Source: Cutibacterium equinum (lineage in GTDB: Bacteria; Actinomycetota; Actinomycetes; Propionibacteriales; Propionibacteriaceae). From it: a stretch of DNA of 64,000 nt. The notes under the pieces are model-generated. The model made no database searches and had not been told where the DNA came from. It worked only from the letters and a program-made list of their open reading frames with translations. Below, in pieces: positions 9,327 to 17,204 of the stretch (within the stretch, counting starts at the first letter, position 1; every line of letters begins with the position of its first letter). Location of the stretch: positions 2,418,001 to 2,482,000 of the forward strand of contig NZ_CP115668.1 of NCBI RefSeq assembly GCF_028021195.1. Direction: 5' to 3'. The position numbers and the translations under genes are program-made.

Positions 9327-10661
9327 TCACTCGTTGACCGGCAAACCAGCATCCTTGAGTGCCTTGACCGAGGTGTCCTGGGCGGTCTGGAAGATATCGG
9401 CAACCTTGGCCTTACCGGCAGCGGCATCGGCGGCCTTCTCGCCCATCTTCGAACCCACCACGGCGAATCCTGGGATGTAGCCGAACTCAGGAGCAAGCTT
9501 CTCGTTGGCCTTGGCCAGCTCAGCCATCACATCCTGCCCGCCGAACTGCTTCTTCATCTTCTCGGGGGTGGTCACCTGACTCTTGGCAGCGGGGACCAAG
9601 CCCTGACTGGCGAGGTCTTTGACCTGGGTGTTGAACCAGTCGTTGAACTGCATCGCCTGGGCAGCGTACTTGCAGCCCTTGACGACGGCCACGCCGGAAC
9701 CACCGTCAGGGCCCGTCAGGTCGGACCCACCGAAGGATGGTAGCTGAGCGACACGCCATTGGCCGGCGTAAGGTGTCTTGTCCAGCGGATCGAGCACGAA
9801 GCCGGTCTCCCAAGCAGCGGCAATGTTGCCGATGAGCTTTCCGCTGACGAGGTCCTTCGTGTAGGCGTCACTCCAACGGGGATCAGTCAAAGCGCTCTTG
9901 TCGTCTAGGGCCTGCTGCCAAAAATCGGCAACAACCTTGGTCTTGTCACCATTGGCGTCGACCTTCCACTTGTCGCCCTCAGCGGAGTACCAGACCGCTC
10001 CTGCGGCGGCACTCTGGGCGGACAGCATGCTCTGCGTCTCGTCAGGCTCGAACCCGAGGATGTACTTGCCCTTGGCTGCGGCCTTCTTGGCAGCAGCGAG
10101 CAACTCATCAGAGGTCTTCGGAACCTCGATGCCGAGCTTCTTGAACTCCGTCTCGTTGTAAACGTAAACCAGCGGGCCGGTGTCCTGGGGCAGACCCACA
10201 ACCTTGCCGCCGACCGACATCTGTCCGTACGCACCGGAGAAGTGATCCTTGTACTTCTCGGCCTCGCCGGTGACATCTTCGACCAAACCCTTGACGTACA
10301 TGTCCGGGACCTCGGCGTAACCGGCCTGCACCAAGCAGGGGGCGGTTCCGGCCTTGACGTCGGCCTCGAGCTTCGGCATCAACTCCTTGGCCTCGCCGGG
10401 GAATTTCGTCGTCTCAACCTTGATGTCAGGATGCTCGGAGTTCCACTTCTTGACGATGTCGGCAACCTTCGTCATACCTTCGCCGTCAGGCAGACGGTGC
10501 AGGTACTTGATGGTGACTGGGCCGGATGCGGCAGCAGACTGCGAGGAGCTCTGGCTCGGCGAACCGGAGCCCTCCGAAGGAGAGCCACAGGCACCGAGAA
10601 CGAGCGTGCCTGCGACGATCGCAGCTACAGAAGCGATCCGACGAGTATGTCGTGTGATCAT
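9327..10661 (-). CDS. Extracellular sugar-binding lipoprotein (ABC importer)
   Basis: This 444-residue solute-binding protein would capture a sugar outside the membrane and pass it to the two permeases encoded downstream. The N-terminus is a lipoprotein signal: basic residues MITRHTRRI, a hydrophobic core, then lipobox LGAC, with the cysteine near residue 24 followed by a Ser/Gly linker. The mature part has the family-1 binding protein layout (HPDIKVE, then a tail ending KALKDAGLPVNE). The start at 10661 is preferred over 10691 because it begins the signal peptide and has a purine-rich site upstream. It is divergent from a LacI repressor across a 200-bp region with a palindromic operator. The transported sugar is unknown. 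Confidence 0.92.
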   Translation of the reverse strand: MITRHTRRIASVAAIVAGTLVLGACGSPSEGSGSPSQSSSQSAAASGPVTIKYLHRLPDGEGMTKVADIVKKWNSEHPDIKVETTKFPGEAKELMPKLEADVKAGTAPCLVQAGYAEVPDMYVKGLVEDVTGEAEKYKDHFSGAYGQMSVGGKVVGLPQDTGPLVYVYNETEFKKLGIEVPKTSDELLAAAKKAAAKGKYILGFEPDETQSMLSAQSAAAGAVWYSAEGDKWKVDANGDKTKVVADFWQQALDDKSALTDPRWSDAYTKDLVSGKLIGNIAAAWETGFVLDPLDKTPYAGQWRVAQLPSFGGSDLTGPDGGSGVAVVKGCKYAAQAMQFNDWFNTQVKDLASQGLVPAAKSQVTTPEKMKKQFGGQDVMAELAKANEKLAPEFGYIPGFAVVGSKMGEKAADAAAGKAKVADIFQTAQDTSVKALKDAGLPVNE

Positions 10662-10761
10662 GTCAACCCTCTTCCTTGAGCGTCGGGACACGGTGGGCCC
10701 GCGTCCTCTGGGCGTTTACCGGCGTGGGTTGGAGACTGTCTTCGAGTGGGTCACCACGCCG

Positions 10762-10775
10762 TGTACACGTGTACA
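10762..10775. promoter_or_regulatory. Perfect 14-bp palindrome, probable LacI operator
   Basis: TGTACACGTGTACA is a perfect palindrome with a central CG, the usual form of a LacI-family operator. It lies between the divergent binding-protein and lacI genes, 99 bp upstream of the lacI start. I infer that the adjacent LacI protein represses both directions. Confidence 0.75.
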
Positions 10776-10860
10776 ATACGGCATGTCGCTCCCTTCGACA
10801 AGTTGGGGGCACAATCGGAGCGTCACCGATGACGCCCCCGGGAACGAAGGAGAATTACCG

Positions 10861-11868
10861 ATGCGCGAGGACACAGGTCGTCCCACGATGCACGACGTGG
10901 CGCGGGTGGCCGGAGTTTCTCACGCCACGGTGTCGCGGGTTCTCAACGGGTCCACCAAAGTGGCGCCCGCAACCGCCCGTGCTGTTGCTGACGCGATTGT
11001 CACGACTGGCTACGCGCCAAATCGCGCAGCCCGGTCGCTGCGGATCCAATCGACTGACACCGTGGTGCTGGTAGTGCGAGAAAACGTCAACGTCTTCTAC
11101 ACCGAGCCGACACTGTCTCCAATGGCATCCGGAGCGAACCTTCGCCTGTCAGAACACGGCTACCAAATGCTGCTGGCGCTCGTCGATTCTCCCCGCTCGG
11201 CGGAACGTGTCGGATCGTTGATTGCCGGGGGATCCTTCGACGCGGCAATTTTGGTCGCGATGACCAACGAAGATCCCCTGGTCACCCGTCTCATGACGAC
11301 GAATATCCCCCTTGCAACAGCGTCCCTGCCCTGCCCCGGATCTGACATCCCATCGGTCGACACTGACAACGTCGGAGGGGCCCGGGCCATCACTGAACGG
11401 CTTGTGGCCACGGGTCGGTCGAAACTCGTCGCAATTGGTGGGCCGTCATGGGCCCCCGTCACCCAGATGCGTCTCGACGGCTTCCACCAAGGTGCGAAAA
11501 ATACCGCCATGGGGCACACCACAGTCGACGGATGGACCCTTGCCGCAGGCAAGCGAGCAATGTCCGAACTCCTCGACCGCTATCCGGACCTCGACGGAGT
11601 GGTCGCGGCGTCCGATTTACTGGCCACCGGCGCAATTCGCGTCCTCAACGAGGCGGGTCGACGAGTGCCACAGGACGTGGGAGTCGTCGGATTTGATGAT
11701 GCACCCGTCGCAGCGCTCAACGATCCTCCGCTGTCAACAGTGCGCACCGACGCCCGGGCCACAGGGGCTGCCCTGGCAGACATGGCCGTCGCGCAGATTC
11801 GCGGTCAAAAACTCCCGCAGCGCCACCTCGTGTTGCCCAACGATGTGGTCTGGCGGGAGTCCGCCTGA
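10861..11868 (+). CDS. LacI-family transcriptional repressor of the ABC importer
   Basis: This 335-residue DNA-binding repressor has a helix-turn-helix at residues 10-30 (TMHDVARVAGVSHATVSRVL). A hinge and a periplasmic-binding-protein-like sensor domain follow, ending in GVVGFDDAPVAALNDPPLS, which is typical of the family. The ATG at 10861 is preceded by AAGGAG at good spacing; an open frame continues upstream but has no suitable start. The gene is divergent from the sugar-binding protein gene and converges on the SUFU-domain gene with 4 bp between stops. It probably senses the imported sugar. Confidence 0.94.
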   Translation: MREDTGRPTMHDVARVAGVSHATVSRVLNGSTKVAPATARAVADAIVTTGYAPNRAARSLRIQSTDTVVLVVRENVNVFYTEPTLSPMASGANLRLSEHGYQMLLALVDSPRSAERVGSLIAGGSFDAAILVAMTNEDPLVTRLMTTNIPLATASLPCPGSDIPSVDTDNVGGARAITERLVATGRSKLVAIGGPSWAPVTQMRLDGFHQGAKNTAMGHTTVDGWTLAAGKRAMSELLDRYPDLDGVVAASDLLATGAIRVLNEAGRRVPQDVGVVGFDDAPVAALNDPPLSTVRTDARATGAALADMAVAQIRGQKLPQRHLVLPNDVVWRESA

Positions 11869-11872
11869 CGGA

Positions 11873-12565
11873 TCACACCACCGACGGACGCTGCAGATCG
11901 GTGTAATTGACCGCCTTCGCGTCAAGCAGCTCGACGAATGCGTCGAATCCATTCGCCTCCAACCAGTGACGCTCAGCCTCGGTGATTGGCACTCCCAACA
12001 GCCAGTGCACCTTGAGGTCACCGATTTCTACCCGGTCGAGCTGAGGGGTGGTGAATGGATGGCACCACATCAGGTGCGGGGTGGTGGAATTCGGCGCATA
12101 CATCGACACGACGTCACCGAAGACGATGCCAGGGGCCATCGGCCAGTGGTCACGCAGTACCGCGAAAGCGCAGGATCCCAGAACCTTGCCCATGACATCG
12201 GAACCGGGAGCGCCCACCACCATGAGCTCGGCACGAATGTCACTACTGGTGCCGTCAGCGAGGGCGATGGCGTTCGGCTCGACGTGCAAGCTCACTGTCG
12301 ACCAGGTCGACCATCCCGGCGCCGGCGCGTCCGCGAAGGACAGCACGTCGATGCGAACCTCCTCGGCGGCATCGACCATGCCGTCAGCGCGGGGAGTACC
12401 GCCGACTGCCTCGACGACAGCCTGGGCCACCTGAGGGCCGGTCGAGGGCATCTGCGTCGGTTCGGCCAAATGCTCAGGCAAGTCTTGTGGGTCAAGCGGT
12501 CGCTCTGCCGCCGGCTGGTCATCGCCAGGAAGGCGTGCTGCAGGGGAGACATTGTCGTCACTCAT
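11873..12565 (-). CDS. SUFU-domain (suppressor-of-fused-like) protein
   Basis: This 230-residue soluble protein carries a bacterial suppressor-of-fused domain from about residue 45 to the end. Characteristic pieces are VDVLSFA-like strands, the HLMWCHPF segment and VHWLLGVPITEAE. In other bacteria SUFU domains occur as single proteins or as immunity proteins in polymorphic toxin loci. No toxin gene is visible here, so the role is open. The N-terminal 40 residues are low-complexity. Confidence 0.75.
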   Translation of the reverse strand: MSDDNVSPAARLPGDDQPAAERPLDPQDLPEHLAEPTQMPSTGPQVAQAVVEAVGGTPRADGMVDAAEEVRIDVLSFADAPAPGWSTWSTVSLHVEPNAIALADGTSSDIRAELMVVGAPGSDVMGKVLGSCAFAVLRDHWPMAPGIVFGDVVSMYAPNSTTPHLMWCHPFTTPQLDRVEIGDLKVHWLLGVPITEAERHWLEANGFDAFVELLDAKAVNYTDLQRPSVV

Positions 12566-12689
12566 ACCTCGATCCTGTCACGTTGAGAGCTCGAACGTAT
12601 CCACGAAGGGGTTTTCTTGCCCGAAGTGGAAAGGTGGACGTGTTATCAAGGACACATCTGCCACCTGACCCCAGCCGCGAAGGGAGACC

Positions 12690-13547
12690 ATGCCTCCGCT
12701 GAAATCCGACGTGTGGACATGGGACACTCTGATCCACATCCTCATCATCATCGCCCTTGCGATTGTTGCCCGGTGGTTGCTGCGCAAAGGCGTCGACTGG
12801 ACGATTCGCTTCATGGTGTCGCGCTCCGAGAAGCGCGAGGCCACCATGCCCGGGCGCACCCGTCGTATCCTCGCCGAAGCGACCGGTGCAACCCTCGACA
12901 GACAGAATCAGCGCACCGCGACCGTTGGCGGGCTGCTGTCAAACGTCGGCGTCGCTGTCATCATCAGCGTCGCTCTGCTGTCGGGGTTCACCACCATCGG
13001 CATCAAAATCGCCCCGATCCTGACCTCAGCCGGAATCGTCGGCGTGGCGCTGGCCTTCGGCGCGCAGACCCTTGTCAAAGACATCCTGGCGGGACTTTTC
13101 ATCATCTTCGAGGACCAGTACGGCGTCGGCGATGCTGTGAAGATCAACGAGGTGGAAGGCCTCGTCGAAGACGTTGGGCTGCGCGTCACCCGAATCCGCG
13201 ACTGGAACGGCGCAGCCTGGTATCTGCGAAACGGGGAAATCACCAAGGTCGGCAATGTCACCCAGGGGTGGACGACCTCGTTCACCGACATCAAGGTCCA
13301 TGCACTGGAGGATCCCAACCAGGTCATTCGCGTCATTCGAAAGGTTCTCGACGATCTCGCGGTCGAGTTCGAGGGCACCCTCCTCGACAAGCCCTTGGTC
13401 CTGGGCGTGGGAGACATCACCGGCGACACCATGACTTTCCAGGTGATGACGAAGTGCATCGCCAACCAGCATTACGACGTCCTGCGTGCCCTACGCCGCG
13501 AGTGCAAGGACGCCTTCGACACCGCGAGAATTCGCGGGGCCTTCTGA
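12690..13547 (+). CDS. Small-conductance mechanosensitive channel, MscS family
   Basis: This 285-residue inner-membrane channel would release solutes on hypo-osmotic shock. There are three hydrophobic segments. The pore-lining helix and following beta domain are clear: GIVGVALAFGAQTLVKDILAGLF, read in parts, then the FEDQYGVGD and LRNGEITKVGN motifs of the family. The C-terminal alpha-beta domain is complete. An AGGGAG site lies before the ATG at 12690. It stands alone on the plus strand after the divergent SUFU gene. Confidence 0.93.
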   Translation: MPPLKSDVWTWDTLIHILIIIALAIVARWLLRKGVDWTIRFMVSRSEKREATMPGRTRRILAEATGATLDRQNQRTATVGGLLSNVGVAVIISVALLSGFTTIGIKIAPILTSAGIVGVALAFGAQTLVKDILAGLFIIFEDQYGVGDAVKINEVEGLVEDVGLRVTRIRDWNGAAWYLRNGEITKVGNVTQGWTTSFTDIKVHALEDPNQVIRVIRKVLDDLAVEFEGTLLDKPLVLGVGDITGDTMTFQVMTKCIANQHYDVLRALRRECKDAFDTARIRGAF

Positions 13548-13559
13548 TCTGACGGGCTA

Positions 13560-13568
13560 TTTTCGTCA
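13560..13568 (-). repeat. Half-site of 15-bp intergenic motif
   Basis: TTTTCGTCA, the conserved right half of the recurrent intergenic motif, lies 12 bp after the mscS stop. A second half-site (TGACGAAAA) is at 13693-13701. Confidence 0.3.
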
Positions 13569-13782
13569 AAGCATGGCCCCCGTCGCCACCATCATGTGGC
13601 ACCAACCACACAAACACCCTCGGACATGGTGTTGAACCTGCCCCGCGCCAGCAGTCCTTCCCGAGAGAACCCCACTCGCCGCGAGCGGCTCATGACGAAA
13701 AACCGCGTTCGACCGGCCAACAAGGGCGTGGCGAACTCCCTCCCCCTGCCCAACCGGGGAAATAGTTCACGCGACCAGGGAC

Positions 13783-13980
13783 ATGTCCGTCGTGGGCGTC
13801 CGTGTGGAGGTGGTTGCTTTCCTCGGCCCGAACGACGCCGGGAAGTCGACCATCATCGGCACGGCTCTGGCAGCTCAACCGCACACTGCCGACACGATGG
13901 ACCCGGGTAGGGGAACTGTCCGCGGCTGTCCGTCAATGGTGATGTCGGAAGTCGAAGGGGCTCCTGTGTCGGCGCCGTGA
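13783..13980 (+). pseudogene. Remnant of an ABC transporter ATPase N-terminus
   Basis: A 65-codon open stretch encodes VAFLGPNDAGKSTII, which is an ABC Walker A region (GPNGAGKST) with one Gly changed to Asp. It is followed by a DPGRGTVRG segment that resembles the PTSGTVRxxG element downstream of Walker A. Nothing resembling the signature motif or Walker B follows. I read it as the relic of a deleted ABC ATPase gene. The rest of the 13548-14030 gap holds no convincing gene. Confidence 0.5.
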
Positions 13981-14030
13981 ACGAGGCCCAAAGGTGGCCC
14001 TGACGAGCCCGAATGCTCGCGGAGGGGAGG

Positions 14031-15176
14031 TCAGCGAACCAATCCCTCACGCACCGCCTGCTCCACCGCCGCACTCAACAAGGACCCGGCCTGAGCCATC
14101 GAAACCTCAGGATCTGCCTCGATGTCGGACAAGCAGATGATCCGTTGGAAGGCGCCACGCTTGTCCTCCGGCAGGTCACACTGGCCACACACTGCCCACA
14201 CGGGGACTCCAGCGTCGAGAGCAATCTTGCGGATGGTGTCGGGAAGCTTCCCAAGAAGGGTCTGCTGATCGATCCGCCCCTCCCCTGTGATGACCAAGCC
14301 GGCGCCGGAGATTTTTGACACCGCCTTGGCCCATCCGAGCATTGCGGCTGCTCCTGGACGGTACTTCGCTCCCAAACAACGAAGCGCCCACCCCACTCCG
14401 CCAGCGGCACCGGAGCCAGGGTCGTCCCGGTAGGCGCTACCAATGGCCGCCTCCATGAGATCAGCGAGCCTGGTCAGGCCGGCTTCAGCGATCGCAATTC
14501 CTTCCTCGTCCAATCCCTTTTGCGGGCCGAAGACTGTGGCTGCACCATTCGGTCCCAGCAGCGGCGAAGTGACGTCGCACGCCACCGTCAGCTTCACGCC
14601 CGACAGTTTTCGATTCAGCCCGGACAGGTCGAGGCGCGATAGTTCTGTCAACCCCGCCGCACCGGGAGAAATGGGCGCCAACTTCTTGTCGAGCAAACGC
14701 ACCCCGAGAGCTTCCAACATCCCCGCTCCGCCATCCGTGGACGCTGATCCCCCGACGCCGACGGTGATGTCGGTCGCGCCTCTGCGAAGTGCCGCCGCGA
14801 TGACTTCCCCGAGCCCGCGGCTGGACGCCGCCAACCCGCGTCGTGGAGTCGGCGATCCAGAAACCCGGTCGGCTCGCTCCAAACCGCAACACGTGGCCAT
14901 CTCGATGACGGCCTTGTCGTCACGCAGGGCATAGTCGACTTCAGCGAGATCTCCCGTCGCACCGTGGCACTTGACAGTGACGGCGTGAAACCCAGCTGCC
15001 AGGACGGCCTCCACGGTTCCCTCGCCGCCATCGGCAACCGGGATGGTCAGTACCTCGCGGTCCGGGTCGGCTGCTGAAAACCCTCGCTGTACCGCCCGAC
15101 ATGCCTTGCCGGAGCTCAAAGACCCCTTGAACGAGTCAACGGCCACCACCACGGGTGCATTCGGATCAGGACGCAT
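14031..15176 (-). CDS. Glycerate kinase (GlxK/GarK family)
   Basis: The enzyme phosphorylates D-glycerate with ATP to a phosphoglycerate, feeding glycolysis from glycerate or serine-cycle-type routes. The 381-residue protein starts at the ATG at 15176, because its N-terminus then reads VVVAVDSFKGSLSS as in the family. Other family motifs are PVADGGEGT, GVGGSASTDGG and TGEGRID. A longer reading to 15269 adds 31 residues with no family match. It stands alone, with a possible promoter region shared with the small plus-strand membrane gene. Confidence 0.92.
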   Translation of the reverse strand: MRPDPNAPVVVAVDSFKGSLSSGKACRAVQRGFSAADPDREVLTIPVADGGEGTVEAVLAAGFHAVTVKCHGATGDLAEVDYALRDDKAVIEMATCCGLERADRVSGSPTPRRGLAASSRGLGEVIAAALRRGATDITVGVGGSASTDGGAGMLEALGVRLLDKKLAPISPGAAGLTELSRLDLSGLNRKLSGVKLTVACDVTSPLLGPNGAATVFGPQKGLDEEGIAIAEAGLTRLADLMEAAIGSAYRDDPGSGAAGGVGWALRCLGAKYRPGAAAMLGWAKAVSKISGAGLVITGEGRIDQQTLLGKLPDTIRKIALDAGVPVWAVCGQCDLPEDKRGAFQRIICLSDIEADPEVSMAQAGSLLSAAVEQAVREGLVR

Positions 15177-15329
15177 GCCCTCAGCATGACACGTGAGCAT
15201 GGAGTACTCCGAAGCCGGCTCCCTTAACCTTCGATGAACATTCCCCCACTTCGGCTCCACCCCCGTCACGAGATGTCAACGACACGCACGATGTCGGCAC
15301 TTCTCGTCCCAACCCGTAAACTCGAAGGC

Positions 15330-15545
15330 ATGGTGAATCGCGCCTACCTGTCCCTGAGCGTTCTTGCCCTCGTGCTGTGGGTGGCCGCGTACCGTCATTT
15401 ACCCGGCTGGGCAGCTGGGTTGACGCTGGCGTGCGTTGTGCTTTTCTCCCTGTTCTGCGAGTGGTCTCGAGTACGCACCCTGGCCCGCATCGGTAAATCC
15501 CGCGGTACCAACCGCCAGAGCTCGCGCAGTCGTAACTTGTCCTGA
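15330..15545 (+). CDS. Small two-helix membrane protein, unknown function
   Basis: This 71-residue protein has two hydrophobic segments (about residues 6-21 and 27-42) joined by a short RHLPGW turn, then a basic C-terminal tail rich in Arg and Ser. It begins at the ATG at 15330. I do not recognise a family. It precedes pcnB by 117 bp on the same strand. The clean two-helix topology and stop-transfer charges support a real gene, but this rests on composition only. Confidence 0.5.
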   Translation: MVNRAYLSLSVLALVLWVAAYRHLPGWAAGLTLACVVLFSLFCEWSRVRTLARIGKSRGTNRQSSRSRNLS

Positions 15546-15662
15546 CCGGAGCGTTGATCAGCGCAACAGCACAGACTTTCGCGCCGGTTTCGGCGCATCC
15601 TTTCTCCACCACCGCCTTCGTGGCCCGCATGGTGGCCAATGTCGCGTAGGCTGTCTGCCGCC

Positions 15663-17162
15663 ATGCCTGAAAAAAACGTCAACAGCCCCTCGGCGCTGCC
15701 CCCTGCCCTGCACCCAACCCCCGACGAGTCGGGGATGACCGTGCCGCAGTTACTCCAACACCGCATCGATGTGCTTTTTGAGCAGGTGCCGCTGGTCGCT
15801 GAGCTGGGCGAGGCCTTTACCCAGGCAGGGCACGATCTTTATCTTGTCGGCGGTTCTGTCCGTGACGCCCTCATGGGCCGTCTGGGACATGATCTTGACT
15901 TCACCACGGACGCTCGCCCTGACGAAACGGCGGCAATTCTTCGCAAACGCACCCATGCGACGTGGGACATCGGCCGAGCCTTCGGAACGATCGGCGCGCA
16001 AATAGACGACTGGGTGGTGGAGGTCACCACGTACCGCGCCGATGCGTACCACCCCGATTCCCGCAAACCCGAGATCGTCTACGGAGACACCCTGGAGGAC
16101 GATCTCATTCGTCGAGACTTCACAGTCAACGCAATGGCGCTCCATGCCTCGACTCGAGCATTCTCCGATCCCTATGCCGGCCTTGCCGACATCGTGGCGG
16201 GAGTTTTGCGCACTCCCTTCCCGCCCGAGAGGTCATTCAGCGATGACCCGCTACGCATGATGCGAGCTGCTCGCTTCACCTCCCAACTTGGCTTCACCGT
16301 CACCGATGAGGTCCGTGCCGCCATGACTGCGATGGCCCCGCGCATCGAGATCATCTCAGCCGAACGCGTCCGTGACGAACTCTCCAAGACTCTCCTCACT
16401 GACCTCCCGCGAGAGGGTCTCGACCTCTTGGTCACCACTGGCATCGCCGACCATGTGCTTCCCGAGCTGCCTGCCTTGCGTCTGGAACGCGACGAGCATC
16501 ATCGTCACAAGGACGTCTACGAGCATTCCCTCAAGGTTTTGGAACAGTCCATCGATCTCGAGAAACGCCGCGGTCACGAGCCCGACCTCACCGGTCGCCT
16601 GGCGGCCCTGTTGCACGACATCGGCAAGCCGCCGACGCGCCAATTCGAGCCCGGCGGCAAGGTGAGCTTCCACCATCACGACGTCGTCGGAGCGAAAATG
16701 GCCCGTAAACGTCTCAAAGCCCTCGCCTACCCCAGCCAGATCGTCAAGGACGTCTCAAAACTCGTCGAGCTGCACCTGCGCTTCCATGGATACGGCGACC
16801 AGGGATGGACGGACTCGGCAGTACGCCGTTATGTCCGTGATGCCGGCGACCAACTGGAGCGTTTGCACATTCTGACCCGCTCAGACTGCACGACCCGGAA
16901 TCGTCGCAAGGCTGAGCGGCTGGAATTCGCCTATGACGACCTCGAGAGGCGTATCGCCGAACTCACTGCCAAGGAAGAGCTAGAAGCGATTCGTCCCGAC
17001 CTCGACGGCGATCAGATCATGGCCATTCTGAACATCAAGCCTGGCCCCGAAGTCGGCAAGGCCTACAAGTTCCTCCTCAACCTCCGTCTCGACGAGGGTC
17101 CGCATACTCCTGACGAGGCAAAGGCCGCACTTCTGGCGTGGTGGGCCGAGAATGAGCACTGA
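15663..17162 (+). CDS. CCA tRNA nucleotidyltransferase (PcnB/Cca family with HD domain)
   Basis: The enzyme adds or repairs the 3' CCA end of tRNAs. The 499-residue protein has the class II nucleotidyltransferase head motif YLVGGSVRDALMGR with the catalytic DLDFTTDA carboxylates. The RRDFTVNAMAL and ERSFSDDPLRMMRAARF segments follow. A downstream HD domain is marked by HRHKDVYEHSL and LLHDIGKP. The ATG at 15663 is preferred over 15639, which adds only eight residues. The order pcnB then a DUF6049 envelope protein then a pseudokinase is typical of the actinobacterial region leading to the origin. Confidence 0.94.
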   Translation: MPEKNVNSPSALPPALHPTPDESGMTVPQLLQHRIDVLFEQVPLVAELGEAFTQAGHDLYLVGGSVRDALMGRLGHDLDFTTDARPDETAAILRKRTHATWDIGRAFGTIGAQIDDWVVEVTTYRADAYHPDSRKPEIVYGDTLEDDLIRRDFTVNAMALHASTRAFSDPYAGLADIVAGVLRTPFPPERSFSDDPLRMMRAARFTSQLGFTVTDEVRAAMTAMAPRIEIISAERVRDELSKTLLTDLPREGLDLLVTTGIADHVLPELPALRLERDEHHRHKDVYEHSLKVLEQSIDLEKRRGHEPDLTGRLAALLHDIGKPPTRQFEPGGKVSFHHHDVVGAKMARKRLKALAYPSQIVKDVSKLVELHLRFHGYGDQGWTDSAVRRYVRDAGDQLERLHILTRSDCTTRNRRKAERLEFAYDDLERRIAELTAKEELEAIRPDLDGDQIMAILNIKPGPEVGKAYKFLLNLRLDEGPHTPDEAKAALLAWWAENEH

Positions 17163-17204
17163 ACCTGACGAGGGCCACGGTTCAGCCCGGGCTGGCCAAT
17201 TACC

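Noticed and set aside
13596-13910. 104-codon plus-strand open frame after mscS
   Set aside because: It is Arg/Pro/Ser-rich with no start signal, and it overlaps the more convincing ABC ATPase relic in another frame.
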